Shown here in pieces: positions 45,120 through 54,229 of a stretch of 64,000 bases of DNA. Below the pieces are notes generated by a model. The model saw only the letters and a program-made list of their open reading frames with translations, was not told the origin of the DNA and ran no database searches. This DNA is from Idiomarina seosinensis (GTDB lineage: Bacteria; Pseudomonadota; Gammaproteobacteria; Enterobacterales; Alteromonadaceae). The DNA is taken from positions 496,001-560,000 of the forward strand of contig NZ_PIQF01000002.1 of the NCBI RefSeq assembly GCF_003987275.1, written 5' to 3'. Made by a program: the position numbers and the translations under genes. The first letter of the stretch is position 1; each line of letters opens with the position of its first letter.

Positions 45120-45180
45120 TGTGGGTAACTACACTCATTATCCACATAAATGAGTTTTATATCGACAACTTTGTGGATGA
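45120..45180. promoter_or_regulatory. DnaA-box cluster in the dnaA-rpmH gap
   Basis: One perfect box TTATCCACA (45138-45146) is flanked by two single-mismatch boxes on the other strand (45120-45128 and 45172-45180). The perfect box sits inside an ACTCATT/AATGAGT inverted repeat (45133-45139 and 45149-45155). This is probably the autoregulatory region of dnaA; it lacks the phased GATC array seen at oriC. Confidence 0.65.
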
Positions 45181-45219
45181 AATATTTCAATTTTTAACCA
45201 CCTTACCGCACTATTAATG

Positions 45220-45248
45220 TTGACTACACCGTTAAAGATCGGTAAGAT
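45220..45248 (+). promoter_or_regulatory. sigma-70 promoter of rpmH-rnpA
   Basis: A -35 TTGACT (45220-45225, 5 of 6) and a -10 TAAGAT (45243-45248, 4 of 6) are separated by 17 bp, about 43 bp before rpmH. Confidence 0.55.
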
Positions 45249-45290
45249 CCGCGCTCTAAAATTTAAGCTCTGACCGATGGAATAAATGTT

Positions 45291-45425
45291 ATGAAAAGAA
45301 CTTTTCAACCCAGCGTATTAAAGCGCAAGCGTTCTCACGGTTTCCGTGCTCGCATGGCAACAAAAAATGGCCGTAAGGTTATCGCACGTCGTCGTGCTCG
45401 TGGTCGCAAAGTATTAAGTGCATAA
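45291..45425 (+). CDS. rpmH: 50S ribosomal protein L34
   Basis: A 44-residue, very basic ribosomal protein ([19 protein letters not shown].., ending RGRKVLSA), too short for a simple ORF cut-off but unmistakable. It leads the rpmH-rnpA-yidD-yidC operon that is divergent from dnaA in most bacteria. Confidence 0.98.
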   Translation: MKRTFQPSVLKRKRSHGFRARMATKNGRKVIARRRARGRKVLSA

Positions 45426-45456
45426 GGTATTGGTAGCGGTCACCTAGTGGCTCACT

Positions 45457-45828
45457 ATGCCTGATTATGCCTATGGAAGGGAGTTGCGACTGCTAACTCC
45501 CTCTCACTTCCAAACCGTTTTCTCCAATCCTCCGGTTAAAGCTGTAACAGCTCATGTAACTATGTTGGCTGTACCCAATCTCCTTGATAATCCAAGAATC
45601 GGCGTTACTGTCAGCAAGAAAAGAGCTAAAACAGCAGTCCAGCGTAACCGCATAAAGCGACAAATCCGCGAAACGTTTCGCTTGCGACAGCACAAAATCC
45701 CTAATTTCGATATTGTTGTCATTGCGAAACAAGGTATTGTTGAACTCAACAACGATGAACTTAGAAACACATTGAATTATTTATGGCGAAAATTGGCAAA
45801 GCGTTGCGAACAATACCAATCGCGCTAA
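45457..45828 (+). CDS. rnpA: ribonuclease P protein component
   Basis: The protein subunit of RNase P, which matures tRNA 5' ends; 123 residues. The RNA-binding signature is [13 protein letters not shown] (near 67-79), following [13 protein letters not shown] 45457 has no strong ribosome site, so translation may depend on upstream rpmH. The last 46 bp overlap yidD in another frame. Confidence 0.96.
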   Translation: MPDYAYGRELRLLTPSHFQTVFSNPPVKAVTAHVTMLAVPNLLDNPRIGVTVSKKRAKTAVQRNRIKRQIRETFRLRQHKIPNFDIVVIAKQGIVELNNDELRNTLNYLWRKLAKRCEQYQSR

Positions 45829-46058
45829 TTAAAATATACCAATGGACAATATCTCCGATATTAGGGCCTCGTTGTCGATTTTATCCAACTTGTTCGCAAT
45901 ATGCCTGTGAGGCAATAGAGAAACACGGTACAATCAGGGGAATTGGTTTAGCCAGCAAACGCTTAGCCAAATGTCATCCAGGCAGTGAAGGTGGCTTTGA
46001 CCCTGTACCAGAGCAAGACTCAGCACAGGCTAAATCGAATCATTCACACGAACATTAG
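45783..46058 (+). CDS. yidD: membrane protein insertion efficiency factor YidD
   Basis: A 91-residue small protein that assists YidC-dependent membrane insertion. The family core is [28 protein letters not shown] (residues about 19-46), with three conserved cysteines. It overlaps rnpA by 46 bp and precedes yidC by 21 bp, the normal arrangement. The C-terminal His/Gln/Ser-rich tail is variable. Confidence 0.95.
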   Translation: MAKIGKALRTIPIALIKIYQWTISPILGPRCRFYPTCSQYACEAIEKHGTIRGIGLASKRLAKCHPGSEGGFDPVPEQDSAQAKSNHSHEH

Positions 46059-46079
46059 CAACTTAGAGACGAAATCACT

Positions 46080-47750
46080 ATGAATTCGCCACGATCGATA
46101 CTTTTTATTGCTTTTTTAGTGGTGTCCTTTTTCCTATTCCAAACTTGGATGGTCGATACGGCGCCAGGAACCCAGGCATCAAGCGAAACCACTTCGTCAA
46201 ATTCTGCAACTGCAGCTGACAATAGTAACAACACAGTTCCAGAAGCTCAGGGCGCTGTCAGCTCCGATTCATCGGTACCCGACGGTGACCGTCCCGTTGC
46301 CAATACAAACTCCGGGCAGTTAGTTGAAGTTAAAACTGACGTGCTGGATGTTGTTATTGACGCTAATGGTGGTGATATTGTCTCAGCTAAATTACTTAAA
46401 TTTGCTGAGTCTTTAGATTCCGAAGAACGCTTCCAGTTGTTACAAAGAGAGCCGGGTAACCTTTATATTGCTCAGTCTGGTCTAATTGGACCTAACGGAA
46501 TCGATTCAAGCGGCGGTCGCGCCAATTTCTCGGTTCAGCAAAACAACTACACCCTAAACGGTGGCACGTTGGAAGTCCCGTTAACTTACACCAGCGAAGA
46601 TGGCAGTCAGGTGACAAAAATCTTTAGTTTCGAACAGGGTAAATACCACGTCGATGTTCGTTACGAAATACGTAACCAGGGTCAGCAAGCCAAGCAGATG
46701 CAGTTTTACGGTCAGCTACAGCAGACTATGAACGCTGGTGAAGGTGGTAGCATGATAATGCCTACCTATTTCGGTGCCGCCTACTCTCACGATAATGACA
46801 AGTTTGAAAAGTATGACTTAGATGACATGCAAGACCAACGTCTGAATATATCAACGCAGACGGGTTGGATAAGCATGCTAGAGCACTACTTTGTTTCTGC
46901 CTGGATTCCTACCCAACAACAAGACAACCGTTTGTTTTCCCGAGTTGCGGGTAATTCCCAAGCTATTATTGGTGTCATTTACCCAATGGTGCAAGTCGAT
47001 TCAGGCCAAACAGAGACTATCGAGTCAACTTTGTATCTAGGTCCTAAGGACCAGGATTCAATGGCCGCGCTGGTCGAAAACCTAGACTTAACGGTCGACT
47101 ACGGCTTCTTATGGTGGTTGGCACAACCCATATTTAAGTTACTGCAGTTCTTGCAAAGCATCGTCCTGAACTGGGGTCTTGCCATTATCCTGACAACTGT
47201 CGTGGTCAAAGCAGTGTTATTCCCACTGACTAAAGCACAGTACGTGTCTATGGCGAAAATGCGTATGCTGCAGCCTAAAATGACTGCTCTACGTGAACGT
47301 TATGGTTCAGACCGCCAAAAAATGTCTCAAGCCATGATGAAGCTCTATAAAGAAGAAAAGGTGAACCCTCTAGGGGGCTGTTTACCTATGTTGTTGCAGC
47401 TACCGATCTTCTTGGCCCTATATTGGGTACTGCTGGAAAGTGTCGAGTTACGCCACTCACAGTTTGTTTTCTGGATTCAGGATCTTTCAACCAAAGACCC
47501 TTACTATATTCTGCCAATTCTTATGGGCGCGAGCATGTTCTTGATGCAGCGGTTGCAGCCAACACCGACTGCCGACCCAATGCAGCAGAAACTGTTCCAG
47601 TACATGCCGGTTATCTTTACCGTATTTTTCCTATGGTTCCCATCCGGTCTGGTACTTTACTGGTTAGTCAGTAACTTAATCACCATTGCTCAAATGCTGA
47701 TTATTTATAAAGGCCTTGAGAAAAAGGGCATAAACGTCCGAGGAAAATAG
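46080..47750 (+). CDS. yidC: membrane protein insertase YidC
   Basis: An inner-membrane insertase/chaperone of 556 residues. It has an N-terminal transmembrane segment (IDRSILFIAFLVVSFFLF region), then a low-complexity Ser/Asn/Ala linker and a large periplasmic domain (about 75-340). Five C-terminal helices follow, with the conserved FPLTKAQYVSMAKMRMLQPKM cytoplasmic loop and a basic tail KKGINVRGK. Needed for insertion of, among others, the F0 c subunit encoded in this window. Confidence 0.98.
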   Translation: MNSPRSILFIAFLVVSFFLFQTWMVDTAPGTQASSETTSSNSATAADNSNNTVPEAQGAVSSDSSVPDGDRPVANTNSGQLVEVKTDVLDVVIDANGGDIVSAKLLKFAESLDSEERFQLLQREPGNLYIAQSGLIGPNGIDSSGGRANFSVQQNNYTLNGGTLEVPLTYTSEDGSQVTKIFSFEQGKYHVDVRYEIRNQGQQAKQMQFYGQLQQTMNAGEGGSMIMPTYFGAAYSHDNDKFEKYDLDDMQDQRLNISTQTGWISMLEHYFVSAWIPTQQQDNRLFSRVAGNSQAIIGVIYPMVQVDSGQTETIESTLYLGPKDQDSMAALVENLDLTVDYGFLWWLAQPIFKLLQFLQSIVLNWGLAIILTTVVVKAVLFPLTKAQYVSMAKMRMLQPKMTALRERYGSDRQKMSQAMMKLYKEEKVNPLGGCLPMLLQLPIFLALYWVLLESVELRHSQFVFWIQDLSTKDPYYILPILMGASMFLMQRLQPTPTADPMQQKLFQYMPVIFTVFFLWFPSGLVLYWLVSNLITIAQMLIIYKGLEKKGINVRGK

Positions 47751-47758
47751 AAACAAAC

Positions 47759-47786
47759 AAGCCCGGCTATCAGTCGGGCTTTTTTA
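47759..47786 (+). terminator. intrinsic terminator after yidC
   Basis: AAGCCCGGCT and AGTCGGGCTT pair (one G-U) around an ATC loop, followed by a T run. It ends the rpmH-yidC operon. Confidence 0.93.
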
Positions 47787-47865
47787 TATCCTCGATATGT
47801 AATGACGACTGTTTCTAAAAATACCGTTACAATACGGACAGCATTTAAGAAATAAGTTAACGCCA

Positions 47866-49242
47866 ATGCAAACTGAATCCGATTTTACAGATACCATAGT
47901 CGCACAAGCTACTCCTCCGGGCAGAGGCGGTGTTGGCATCGTGCGTGTTAGTGGCAAAGCCAGTGAAGCAGTTGCTAAAAAGCTCCTCGGCCACTGCCCC
48001 AAACCACGAAAAGCAGAGTACCTTCCCTTTAGAGATTTAAACGGCGAAATGCTGGACGAAGGTATTGCTCTTTATTTCCCCGGTCCTAATTCCTTTACAG
48101 GCGAAGACGTTCTCGAGTTACAGGGTCATGGCGGACCCATACTGATTGATATGATCATCAAGGCTATCCTTGAAATTCCTGGTATCCGCCCTGCTCGTCC
48201 TGGTGAATTCAGCGAGCGTGCGTTTCTTAACGATAAGCTTGATTTAACCCAAGCCGAAGCTATCGCGGATCTCATCGACACTAATTCGGAACAAGCCGCG
48301 AAAGCCGCATTACAAAGTCTTAAGGGTGAATTTTCCCATAAAATTGACCAACTGGTGGACGCTGTCATTCATTTAAGAATGTACGTTGAGGCTGCAATCG
48401 ACTTTCCGGATGAAGAAATTGACTTCTTATCCGATGGTAAAGTTACCGGAGATTTAACAGAAATTATCGAGCAGTTGTTCCACATAGAACAACAAGCCAA
48501 GCAAGGCACATTAATGCGCGAAGGTATGCGTATCGTTATTGCTGGCCGTCCAAACGCCGGTAAATCTAGTTTACTTAACGCGCTGGCCGGGCGTGAATCA
48601 GCTATTGTAACTGAGATAGCTGGAACAACTCGTGACGTATTGCGAGAGCATATACAAATAGATGGTATGCCACTGCATATTATTGACACTGCTGGATTAA
48701 GGGAGTCACCTGATCAGGTTGAAAAAATTGGCATCGAAAGAGCCTGGGATGAAATCCGCCAGGCCGACCGAGTGTTGTTTATGGTTGATAGCCAGGAAAC
48801 AAGTGCCATACATCCCGATGACATTTGGCCCGAATTCTTTGCCCAGTTACCTGACGATATGCCTTACACCGTTATTCGTAACAAGGTCGATTTGACGAAA
48901 GAATCAATTGGCCTGGAAGAACACAATGGTATCCCATTGATACAACTTTCAGCGAAAACGGGCCACGGTATTGACCTACTCCGGGACCATTTAAAGCACT
49001 GTATTGGCTATACAGCAACCTCGGAAGGCAGCTTTATGGCACGCCGTCGACACCTGGACGCTCTGGAAAAAGCAAAAGCTCACTTGTTGATCGGACAAGA
49101 ACAACTCGAGCTGAGTATGTCCGGAGAACTGCTAGCCGAAGAGCTGCGCCTTGCACAACAACACTTAAACGAAATAACCGGTGAATTTACCTCAGACGAT
49201 CTTCTCGGCCAAATATTTGGTTCGTTTTGTATCGGTAAATAA
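47866..49242 (+). CDS. mnmE: tRNA modification GTPase MnmE
   Basis: With MnmG (encoded at 54676) it installs the carboxymethylaminomethyl group on tRNA wobble uridine. The 458 residues comprise an N-terminal folate-binding domain and helical domain, with an embedded G domain (GRPNAGKSS near 226, [10 protein letters not shown] near 270, NKVD near 335). The C-terminal Cys motif CIGK is intact. Confidence 0.98.
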   Translation: MQTESDFTDTIVAQATPPGRGGVGIVRVSGKASEAVAKKLLGHCPKPRKAEYLPFRDLNGEMLDEGIALYFPGPNSFTGEDVLELQGHGGPILIDMIIKAILEIPGIRPARPGEFSERAFLNDKLDLTQAEAIADLIDTNSEQAAKAALQSLKGEFSHKIDQLVDAVIHLRMYVEAAIDFPDEEIDFLSDGKVTGDLTEIIEQLFHIEQQAKQGTLMREGMRIVIAGRPNAGKSSLLNALAGRESAIVTEIAGTTRDVLREHIQIDGMPLHIIDTAGLRESPDQVEKIGIERAWDEIRQADRVLFMVDSQETSAIHPDDIWPEFFAQLPDDMPYTVIRNKVDLTKESIGLEEHNGIPLIQLSAKTGHGIDLLRDHLKHCIGYTATSEGSFMARRRHLDALEKAKAHLLIGQEQLELSMSGELLAEELRLAQQHLNEITGEFTSDDLLGQIFGSFCIGK

Positions 49243-49269
49243 CTTTCTAACTGTAAAACGAGAACAATA

Positions 49270-50415
49270 ATGACACTTATTCTAAAACTAATAGCCGGCA
49301 TTGCTGGCGGTATCGTTATAGGTTTATTTGCTCCAGATTGGATTAGCCAACTGTTAATTACCTTTAAAAGCCTTTTTGGCCAATTGTTATTTTTTACCAT
49401 ACCACTATTAATTCTGTTTTTTATAACTAGCGGCATAGCGAGCCTTCCCAATAATTCCGGCAAATTACTGGGCAAAACTCTTGGCGTCGCTTATTTGTCG
49501 ACAATAACTGCCGGTACCATCGCCTTTTTTGTCGCCAGTGCAGTTGTTCCTATGTTGAGTGCAGACGCTCAAACAGTTTCAGAGCAAGCAACTAAGACAC
49601 TCGAACCTTTTATTAGCCTGGATGTTCCGCCGCTAATGAGCGTCATGTCAGCGCTTGTAATGGCCTTTATATTTGGTCTTGGTATTGCCGCCACAAAAGC
49701 ACAGCAATTAAAGCAGTTATCCGATCACGGGCGAGATATCATAGAGCTGTTACTGGTTAAGGTAATAATCCCTCTATTACCATTTTATATTGCTGGTGTT
49801 TTTACCGAGATGGCTGTAGCAGATACGGTTTTCGATACTTTAAAAACCTTCGGCATCATCCTGTTGTTAGCAGTAGCTTTACACTGGGTATACATCACCA
49901 GCATGTTCATTATTGCGGGTATTAAAAGCCAGCAATCACCACTAAAGCTGATTAAAAATATGTTGCCAGCTTATTTTACCGCCTTAGGCACAATGTCCAG
50001 TGCTGCAACAATTCCGGTAACGCTGCAAAGTGTTCGCAATAATAATGTTAATGATAACGTGGCTAACTTCTCAGTCCCTTTATGCGCGACCGTTCATTTA
50101 GCCGGCTCAACCATTACTATCGTGAGCTGTGCTGTTGCCGTTATGGTACTGCATAGTGCATTGGCTATTCCTTCATTCTTGACGGTACTGCCGTTTATTA
50201 TGATGCTCGGCATCGTTATGCTTGCTGCCCCTGGCGTGCCCGGCGGGGCTGTTATGTCAGCCGTTGGACTGCTTGGTTCAATGCTTGGCTTTGGTGAAAC
50301 CGCGATCGCGTTGATGATTGCGTTATACATGGCTCAAGATAGCTTTGGCACGGCTTGCAATATAACCGGTGATGGTGCAATTGCAGTGTTAATAGATGAC
50401 TCCGTTAAACGCTAA
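49270..50415 (+). CDS. DAACS-family dicarboxylate/amino acid:cation symporter
   Basis: A 381-residue inner-membrane carrier of the glutamate/aspartate-dicarboxylate symporter family, shorter than the usual 410-440 residues. Features are the hydrophobic N-terminal helices, a serine-free reentrant hairpin region near 245-270 (ALGTMSSAATIPVTLQ) and the conserved substrate region with QDSFGTACNITGDG near 355-370. The asparagine/aspartate pair of the second hairpin is present. It probably takes up acidic amino acids or C4-dicarboxylates with sodium or protons. It overlaps the FUSC gene by 20 bp. Confidence 0.88.
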   Translation: MTLILKLIAGIAGGIVIGLFAPDWISQLLITFKSLFGQLLFFTIPLLILFFITSGIASLPNNSGKLLGKTLGVAYLSTITAGTIAFFVASAVVPMLSADAQTVSEQATKTLEPFISLDVPPLMSVMSALVMAFIFGLGIAATKAQQLKQLSDHGRDIIELLLVKVIIPLLPFYIAGVFTEMAVADTVFDTLKTFGIILLLAVALHWVYITSMFIIAGIKSQQSPLKLIKNMLPAYFTALGTMSSAATIPVTLQSVRNNNVNDNVANFSVPLCATVHLAGSTITIVSCAVAVMVLHSALAIPSFLTVLPFIMMLGIVMLAAPGVPGGAVMSAVGLLGSMLGFGETAIALMIALYMAQDSFGTACNITGDGAIAVLIDDSVKR

Positions 50416-52081
50416 ATTTGCTCACTTCGGATTTGACTACACGCGGTTCCGATTTGGTTTCCGAACCGGAATCGCTGCCTGCCTGTCATTAGTAATTGCC
50501 TGGGCTCTCGGCCTCGAACACCCGCAATGGTCCGCTATGACCGTTTGGGCAGTATCTCAACCAACACGCGGGCTACTACTAGAAAAGGCTGCCTATCGAA
50601 TACTAGGCACTCTTATCGGCACAGTAGTGGGCATGGTATTGGTGGTTACTGCTGGCGATAACATTATTGCGCTTGCGCTTGGCCTTACAGTTTGGGTTGG
50701 GCTGTGTGTTTATGTTGGTAACCTGCTGCACGGGCTTATTTCCTACGGTGCTATTTTAGCCGGCTACTCTGCCTCGATGGTAGCACTGCTGACGCGGACC
50801 CCTGATGCCCTGTTACCTCTTGGAATAGACCGTTTATTAACAGTATTTATTGGTGTGATTACCGCGCTTTTTATTGGTTGGTTATTTACCTATAAAAAAG
50901 CAGAGCAAACATTGGTTAACCAATTTAGGCGGCAAACTGCCGAGAACCTAAAGCTCTTAGCAACTGCCTACCAAACGGGTTCTTTAAGACAGCTGAACAC
51001 TCATGATCGTTTATCACAACTCGCACACCTGGAAGCTCAGCTCATCGAGCACGGTACGGGCTCTCCGGCAGCTCACCTCTCAGCAAAAACCATCAGGCGA
51101 GTTCTAAATGCTCAGATGGGATTATTTGCCCAGCTTGAGGCGAAAGGGATCATCCAGTCTAAAACAATAAGTGAACACTTACATTCTTGCTCGGAGTCTT
51201 TGGTCAAGAATCAAACCAAATCAATCCGGTATCACCTTAAACAAACCCTTAAGGTATTTAACCACCAACCAATGACAGGATATTTTAAAGAGTTTGTCGA
51301 AGCCTCCTTAGCCCGTCTGGAGTTCAGAGATACCGGCACCACTGCGCGCTCGGTTCGTGGCGTTTCCGTGCTGTTGCATCGAGACTGGCGTGGTGCCCGA
51401 CAGGCCGCTATCAGAACCATTATTGCAATGACCATTATTAGCGTTATTTGGGGCTACACCGGGTGGTTTCAAATCGCCTACCTGCTGTTGGGAGCTTCGG
51501 TCATGCTGACCTTATTCTCAACCGCAGAGAACCCCGCAAAAACGATGTATTATGTATTTTTAGGACAAACCGCCGGGGCTATTACAGCTTTGGCTATGCA
51601 AGCGCTAGTCTGGCCTTATGCTGGCTCTATATTGAACATGTTGGTCTGTCTAATGCCGGTTATTTTACTGTCAGCACTGCCAATGTCTCACAATCGAACC
51701 GCTCCCGGTGCCATGGACTTTAATCTTGTGTTCTTATTGCTCATGCAACCGGCACTGCAATACCAGTTTGAACCAATTCAGGCTATCACCATTGCGCTGG
51801 CTGTTATTGCTGCGCCGCTTGTTGCGATGGTAAGTTATCGGCTCGTATTCCCCACTAATCTTCGTAGCCGTCAGCAGCAACTTATTGTTTCCCTTGAAAG
51901 AGACCTTAACGAACTACAACGGCAGCAACTTAGCGGAACAAACTTAACGCGCTATCGGGCGCGACTTTATCATCGTTTATTTAAACTGTTCTTAATGGCA
52001 GATAAATTGGGCGTTGATGCTAAAGTGACTGCAACACATTATTTATTCCGCGTACAACATCAGGTTAACCAACATGAATGA
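50396..52081 (+). CDS. FUSC/AaeB-type aromatic-acid efflux-like protein
   Basis: A 561-residue membrane protein with two sets of about five transmembrane helices (residues 25-170 and 350-490) and a cytoplasmic helical region between them, the layout of the fusaric-acid-resistance/AaeB family. The N-terminal signature is HPQWSAMTVWAVSQPTRG. Family members export aromatic acids with a partner membrane-fusion protein, which is not encoded next to it. It starts inside the symporter gene (20-bp overlap) and ends inside the DUF2007 gene (8-bp overlap). Confidence 0.87.
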   Translation: MTPLNAKFAHFGFDYTRFRFGFRTGIAACLSLVIAWALGLEHPQWSAMTVWAVSQPTRGLLLEKAAYRILGTLIGTVVGMVLVVTAGDNIIALALGLTVWVGLCVYVGNLLHGLISYGAILAGYSASMVALLTRTPDALLPLGIDRLLTVFIGVITALFIGWLFTYKKAEQTLVNQFRRQTAENLKLLATAYQTGSLRQLNTHDRLSQLAHLEAQLIEHGTGSPAAHLSAKTIRRVLNAQMGLFAQLEAKGIIQSKTISEHLHSCSESLVKNQTKSIRYHLKQTLKVFNHQPMTGYFKEFVEASLARLEFRDTGTTARSVRGVSVLLHRDWRGARQAAIRTIIAMTIISVIWGYTGWFQIAYLLLGASVMLTLFSTAENPAKTMYYVFLGQTAGAITALAMQALVWPYAGSILNMLVCLMPVILLSALPMSHNRTAPGAMDFNLVFLLLMQPALQYQFEPIQAITIALAVIAAPLVAMVSYRLVFPTNLRSRQQQLIVSLERDLNELQRQQLSGTNLTRYRARLYHRLFKLFLMADKLGVDAKVTATHYLFRVQHQVNQHE

Positions 52082-52391
52082 CGAATGGGTCGTCGCGTAT
52101 TACGCTAAAGATCCGATAGAGGCTGAGCTGCTCAAAGGCCTATTAGAAAGCCAGTCGATTGAGGCTCAAGTAAGCAGTAATGGTATGATCGGAGGGGTTG
52201 GTGAGCTTCCGGCGGACGCCATTGAAACATCAATTAAAGTAATGGCTGAAGACTACAACCAAGCTCGGCAAGTACTGGAGTCTTACGAGAAGGATGACAG
52301 TCGGGAGATATTTTGTCCTGACTGTGGCGAGACAAACTTTACTAACTTTGAGCTGTGCTGGTCTTGCGGTAAAGCGCTTGCTTCTGCTTAA
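52074..52391 (+). CDS. DUF2007 zinc-ribbon protein
   Basis: A 105-residue protein: an N-terminal DUF2007 domain (WVVAYYAKDPIEAELLKGLLES, residues 5-26) and a C-terminal zinc ribbon with two CxxC pairs (CPDC near 82 and CWSC near 96). DUF2007 is described as a putative signal-transducing domain; no function is established. It is the last gene of the mnmE-proximal chain and overlaps the convergent GIY-YIG gene by 50 bp. Confidence 0.85.
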   Translation: MNDEWVVAYYAKDPIEAELLKGLLESQSIEAQVSSNGMIGGVGELPADAIETSIKVMAEDYNQARQVLESYEKDDSREIFCPDCGETNFTNFELCWSCGKALASA

Positions 52392-52605
52392 CGGGTAATC
52401 GCTTTAATTGCCATTCACGACTCGTCGCTGATGCTCGGCTATCATGTGACTCTTGATATACGACAGTAACCGGCCGTCGGCTTCGGGTATACCGAGCACC
52501 ACCAACTAATTCACCGTTATGTTGCTTGACCCGCCTTTCCAGGTCGGTGGTAATGCCACAGTAGAGACTGCTGTCAGCACATTTAACAAGATATACCTTC
52601 CACAT
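52342..52605 (-). CDS. GIY-YIG nuclease-fold protein (UPF0213/YhbQ-like)
   Basis: An 87-residue stand-alone GIY-YIG domain: VYLVKCADSSLYCGITTDLERRVKQHN supplies the VYL/YCG variant of the motif and the catalytic Arg, and a later Glu is in ATSREWQLKRL. A start at 52605 (MWKVYLV) suits the family better than the upstream ATG at 52659, whose product would begin 18 residues earlier in unconserved sequence. Family members act on structured nucleic acids; the role is unknown. Confidence 0.87.
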   Translation of the reverse strand: MWKVYLVKCADSSLYCGITTDLERRVKQHNGELVGGARYTRSRRPVTVVYQESHDSRASATSREWQLKRLPVKQKQALYRKTSTAQS

Positions 52606-52679
52606 ACACCCGTCTTGAAACTTTATCGACTTAACCCAAGTATAAAGATTAACACGCATTCACGCTTAAAGGAGCGATT

Positions 52680-53231
52680 ATGAGTCGACATTACGACCAG
52701 GCCAAAGGTTTATCGGAACAGCATGACGAAGAAACACATCATTACGTCTTCAATCAAACGATGATGCGTATTAAAGATCCAGCGCGGACATTAAAATTTT
52801 ACAGTGAAGTTTTGGGGATGACATTGGTTAAACGCCTGGATTTTCCTGAGATGGAGTTCTCGCTTTACTTTATGGCAGCAATATCGCCCGAACAACGTAA
52901 GCAATGGTCAACCGATCACAATCAACGGATTAAGCAAACCTTTTCAAGGCCAGCGATGCTTGAGCTCACTCACAACTGGGGCGATGAAAAAGACGACTCG
53001 GTCGAGTTTCACAGCGGTAATAGTGAACCTAAAGGATTTGGTCATATCGGTTTTGCGGTACCTGATATCGATGCCGCCTGTGAGCGTTTTGATAAAATGA
53101 ATGTAGAGTTTCAAAAACGACCACAGGACGGCAATATGAAAGGTATCGCCTTTATCAAAGATCCTGACGGCTACTGGATTGAGATCTTCGCGGCCGACAA
53201 AATGCCGGATTTACTCAGCAAGCATCTTTGA
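52680..53231 (+). CDS. gloA: lactoylglutathione lyase (glyoxalase I)
   Basis: Isomerises the methylglyoxal-glutathione hemithioacetal to S-lactoylglutathione. At 183 residues it is the longer, eukaryote-like form with an N-terminal arm, not the 135-residue enteric form. Metal ligand candidates are Gln26 in NQTMMRIKD, Glu in MLELTHNWG (near 97), His in [11 protein letters not shown] (near 120) and Glu in YWIEIFAAD (near 170). The long form is usually zinc-dependent. AAGGAGCG precedes the ATG. The 3' end overlaps the phosphatase-like gene by 21 bp. Confidence 0.95.
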   Translation: MSRHYDQAKGLSEQHDEETHHYVFNQTMMRIKDPARTLKFYSEVLGMTLVKRLDFPEMEFSLYFMAAISPEQRKQWSTDHNQRIKQTFSRPAMLELTHNWGDEKDDSVEFHSGNSEPKGFGHIGFAVPDIDAACERFDKMNVEFQKRPQDGNMKGIAFIKDPDGYWIEIFAADKMPDLLSKHL

Positions 53232-53714
53232 AACTTTACTTTCAAGTGATCTCATACCATGTTGGCGGCCAATTTCGAGTGCTTTTTCCTTCGATTGGCC
53301 GTCCAGCCACGCAGCCCGCAACGCAAATAACGCGCCTACCCGGTTAGCCGAAGCGCAATGCACCAATACCGTTTTATCAACGTTCATTAATAACAATTTA
53401 TCCAGCGCCCGGGCATTGTCAAAAGTAACTCCCATAGCCCCATCAACCGGTACATGATAAAAAGCTAGTTTGTTACTGGTTGTCCACTGAGTTTCAGCAC
53501 TACCCGCCATTTCTTTAATTGAAAGCAGGCTAATAACAACCTCACCACCCTGCTCTTTAAAATATTCAATGTCCTGTTTGTCGGGTACACCCATAACCCA
53601 GATTCTGTCAGTTACCTGAGTTGGTTCCTCAATGCCCTTAGCCTGAGCTGGCATAGAACTACCAGCGGCAGAGACCATGACAAACGCCAATGTCCACATT
53701 AATGATTTAAGCAT
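53211..53714 (-). CDS. exported phosphatase-like protein with CX4R loop
   Basis: A 167-residue protein with a signal peptide ([25 protein letters not shown]). A small alpha/beta domain follows whose loop [11 protein letters not shown] resembles the cysteine phosphate-binding loop of dual-specificity phosphatases. The Cys-to-Arg spacing is four residues (C-ASAN-R), one fewer than the classical CX5R, as in the BLH/DUF442-type phosphatase-like family. The ATG at 53714 has AGGAG 8 bases upstream; an earlier in-frame start at 53741 would precede that site. Function in the periplasm is unknown. Confidence 0.82.
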   Translation of the reverse strand: MLKSLMWTLAFVMVSAAGSSMPAQAKGIEEPTQVTDRIWVMGVPDKQDIEYFKEQGGEVVISLLSIKEMAGSAETQWTTSNKLAFYHVPVDGAMGVTFDNARALDKLLLMNVDKTVLVHCASANRVGALFALRAAWLDGQSKEKALEIGRQHGMRSLESKVSKMLAE

Positions 53715-53776
53715 GTTGCTTCTCCTGTAAAATAAACCCAAGTATTCATATTTAAGCTTGAGACAGATTATCTATT

Positions 53777-54229
53777 ATGGCAAACATTCAAATACTGGTT
53801 GGCACCACTTCCGGAAATACCGAATTCTTAGCGGACCACGCAGCGGACTTACTAAAACAGCAAAGTTTCGATGTCGAGCTGCACTACGAACCTAATCTTA
53901 GTGCTATTGACCAAACTCAGCCCTGGCTAATCTTTATAGCAAGCCACGGTGCCGGAGACTACGCCGATTCGATGCTCGATTTTCATCAACAATTACTCGA
54001 CAGCAGCGGTCTAAAGGCTTTCCCTTATACCGTTATTGCTATTGGCGAGTCTTGTTACGACACTTATTGCGCCGCCGGTCGAGATATCGATCAACGGCTT
54101 GATAACCTTGGCGCAAATCGGTTTAGCGATCGGTTAGAAATCGATATGTTGCAAGATGATCCGGAAATTATGGTGGAAAACCAAATTTCTTTTTGGATCG
54201 AAAAACTGCGATCATATACACAAAAATGA
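53777..54229 (+). CDS. mioC: flavodoxin-like FMN protein MioC
   Basis: A 150-residue flavodoxin domain: phosphate-binding loop GTTSGNTEFLAD (near 9), SHGAGDYAD (near 57) and the flavin-stacking region GESCYDTYCAAG (near 92). In enteric bacteria mioC flanks oriC and its transcription crosses the origin; here it has the same orientation and position. It lies 446 bp before mnmG. The identity rests on both sequence and context. Confidence 0.93.
   Translation: MANIQILVGTTSGNTEFLADHAADLLKQQSFDVELHYEPNLSAIDQTQPWLIFIASHGAGDYADSMLDFHQQLLDSSGLKAFPYTVIAIGESCYDTYCAAGRDIDQRLDNLGANRFSDRLEIDMLQDDPEIMVENQISFWIEKLRSYTQK

Noticed and set aside
44999-45290. Main replication origin in the dnaA-rpmH gap (Pseudomonas-style)
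   Set aside because: Only three boxes, few GATC and no phased AT-rich repeats, whereas the mioC-mnmG gap has all of these.
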